Shown: positions 5,564-5,951 of the stretch, piece after piece
Layout of the letters: each line of letters starts with the position of its first letter
How positions within the stretch are numbered: position 1 is the first letter of the stretch
NCBI GenBank assembly: GCA_044870295.1
Contig: JBIOYQ010000051.1
Location: forward strand, 1-5,951
Source of the DNA: AC-52 sp044870295
GTDB lineage: Bacteria; Actinomycetota; UBA4738
DNA: 5,951 nt
Reading direction: 5' to 3'
The notes under the pieces: model-generated
The model's database searches: none
What the model saw: only the letters and a program-made list of their open reading frames with translations
Told to the model about the DNA's origin: nothing
Position numbers and translations under genes: made by a program

Positions 5564-5681
5564 CGCCATGAGGCGCGGCTTGTTGATGTGGGGCCAAGTA
5601 TCGCTGCGGCGAATGGGGGTGGCTACGGACGACCGGCGTATCTTGCGCTTAGGCCGAAGGGCCAGAACGGCCGCAACGAAA

Positions 5682-5710
5682 GGGCGCCCGGCTCCGGGAA
5701 CCGGGCGCCC
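5682..5710 (-). terminator. Strong intrinsic terminator for the gene ending at 5739
   Basis: GGGCGCCCGG (5682-5691) and CCGGGCGCCC (5701-5710) form a perfect 10-bp GC stem with a nine-base loop. On the minus strand the stem is followed directly by TTTCGTT, and it begins 28 bases after the stop codon at 5739. This is the clearest rho-independent terminator in the window and separates that gene from the zinc-ribbon gene. Confidence 0.8.
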
Positions 5711-5738
5711 ACCATGAATCAGACCGACCAGGCCGGCG

Positions 5739-5951
5739 CTAAGGTGAGGGCGTCGGCGTGGCCTCGGCTCCTGGGACCACGGACTTCTCGTAGGCAGCCC
5801 TGGAGTGGGCAACGACCGTCCCGTCAGCGTTGGTGCCCGTCGCGCTCATGGAGTCCAGCGTGGCCAAGTCGAGGGACCCACCCGGCATGACGAGATCCAT
5901 GACGCTCGGGGGGAATGCGACCAGGAAGAAGCCGTCCGCGGCGACCTCCGT
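5739..5951 (-). CDS. C-terminal 70 residues of an unrecognised protein (5' end outside window)
   Basis: The frame is open from the right edge to a TAG at 5739 and shows strong GC bias at third codon positions, as in the neighbouring genes. An intrinsic terminator follows 28 bases later, which supports this as a true gene end. The visible part contains ADGFFLVAFPPSVMDLVMPG, then SLDLATLDSMSATGTNADG and VVAHSRAAYEKSV, ending in a proline/threonine-rich tail ATPTPSP. The alternating hydrophobic pattern with a 'DG' turn suggests a beta-sheet domain, such as the outer part of an exported or membrane-anchored protein, but no family can be named from this fragment. No transmembrane segment is visible. 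Confidence 0.62.
   Translation of the reverse strand, partial: TEVAADGFFLVAFPPSVMDLVMPGGSLDLATLDSMSATGTNADGTVVAHSRAAYEKSVVPGAEATPTPSP

Noticed and set aside
5552..5812. N-terminal extension of the zinc-ribbon protein to an ATG at 5812.
   Set aside because: It would be translated through the strong terminator at 5682-5710 and overlap the upstream gene; the Shine-Dalgarno site supports GTG 5551 instead.

Overview
The window is high-GC DNA, compact and free of mobile elements. The gene set points to a member of Actinomycetota, probably an uncultured or deep-branching lineage: a GlnR-like orphan response regulator, a luciferase-like oxidoreductase of the kind that usually uses F420, a PqqD-like/M50-type membrane protein, GTG starts with strong Shine-Dalgarno sites, and TANNNT-like promoter elements. 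Lineage is inferred from family membership, not from a marker gene.

Layout. (1) 1-1196, minus strand: a two-gene unit encoding a secreted, membrane-anchored protein of unknown function (462-1196), overlapping by ATGA the start of a protein with a PqqD-like N-terminus that runs off the left edge (1-465). (2) 1285-3465: a divergent sulfate-assimilation pair, sat (ATP sulfurylase, minus) and cysH (APS reductase with an iron-sulfur cysteine signature, plus), sharing a 195-bp intergenic region. (3) 3478-4587, minus: a small MoaD/ThiS-like protein followed 12 bp later by an LLM-family (luciferase-like) oxidoreductase. This unit converges on cysH. (4) 4626-5303, plus: a GlnR-like winged-helix response regulator, divergent from the MoaD-like gene across only 38 bp that holds a 21-bp inverted repeat. 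(5) 5381-5551, minus: a 56-residue zinc-ribbon protein with an intrinsic terminator. (6) 5739-5951, minus: the C-terminal 70 residues of an unrecognised protein, followed by a strong intrinsic terminator.

How the genes fit together. Sat makes adenosine 5'-phosphosulfate (APS) from sulfate and ATP. CysH, which carries the CC...CxxC pattern of APS reductases, can reduce APS directly to sulfite, so the first two steps of sulfate assimilation are complete here without an APS kinase. The MoaD-like protein is a possible sulfur carrier, but its Gly-Gly is followed by four extra residues, which would have to be removed first. Whether the GlnR-like regulator controls any neighbour is unknown.

I found no CRISPR array, insertion sequence, tRNA or rRNA, and no riboswitch I could recognise. 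The least explained parts are the secreted-protein/PqqD-M50 pair at the left, the tailed MoaD-like protein, and the symmetric divergent promoter at 4595-4615.
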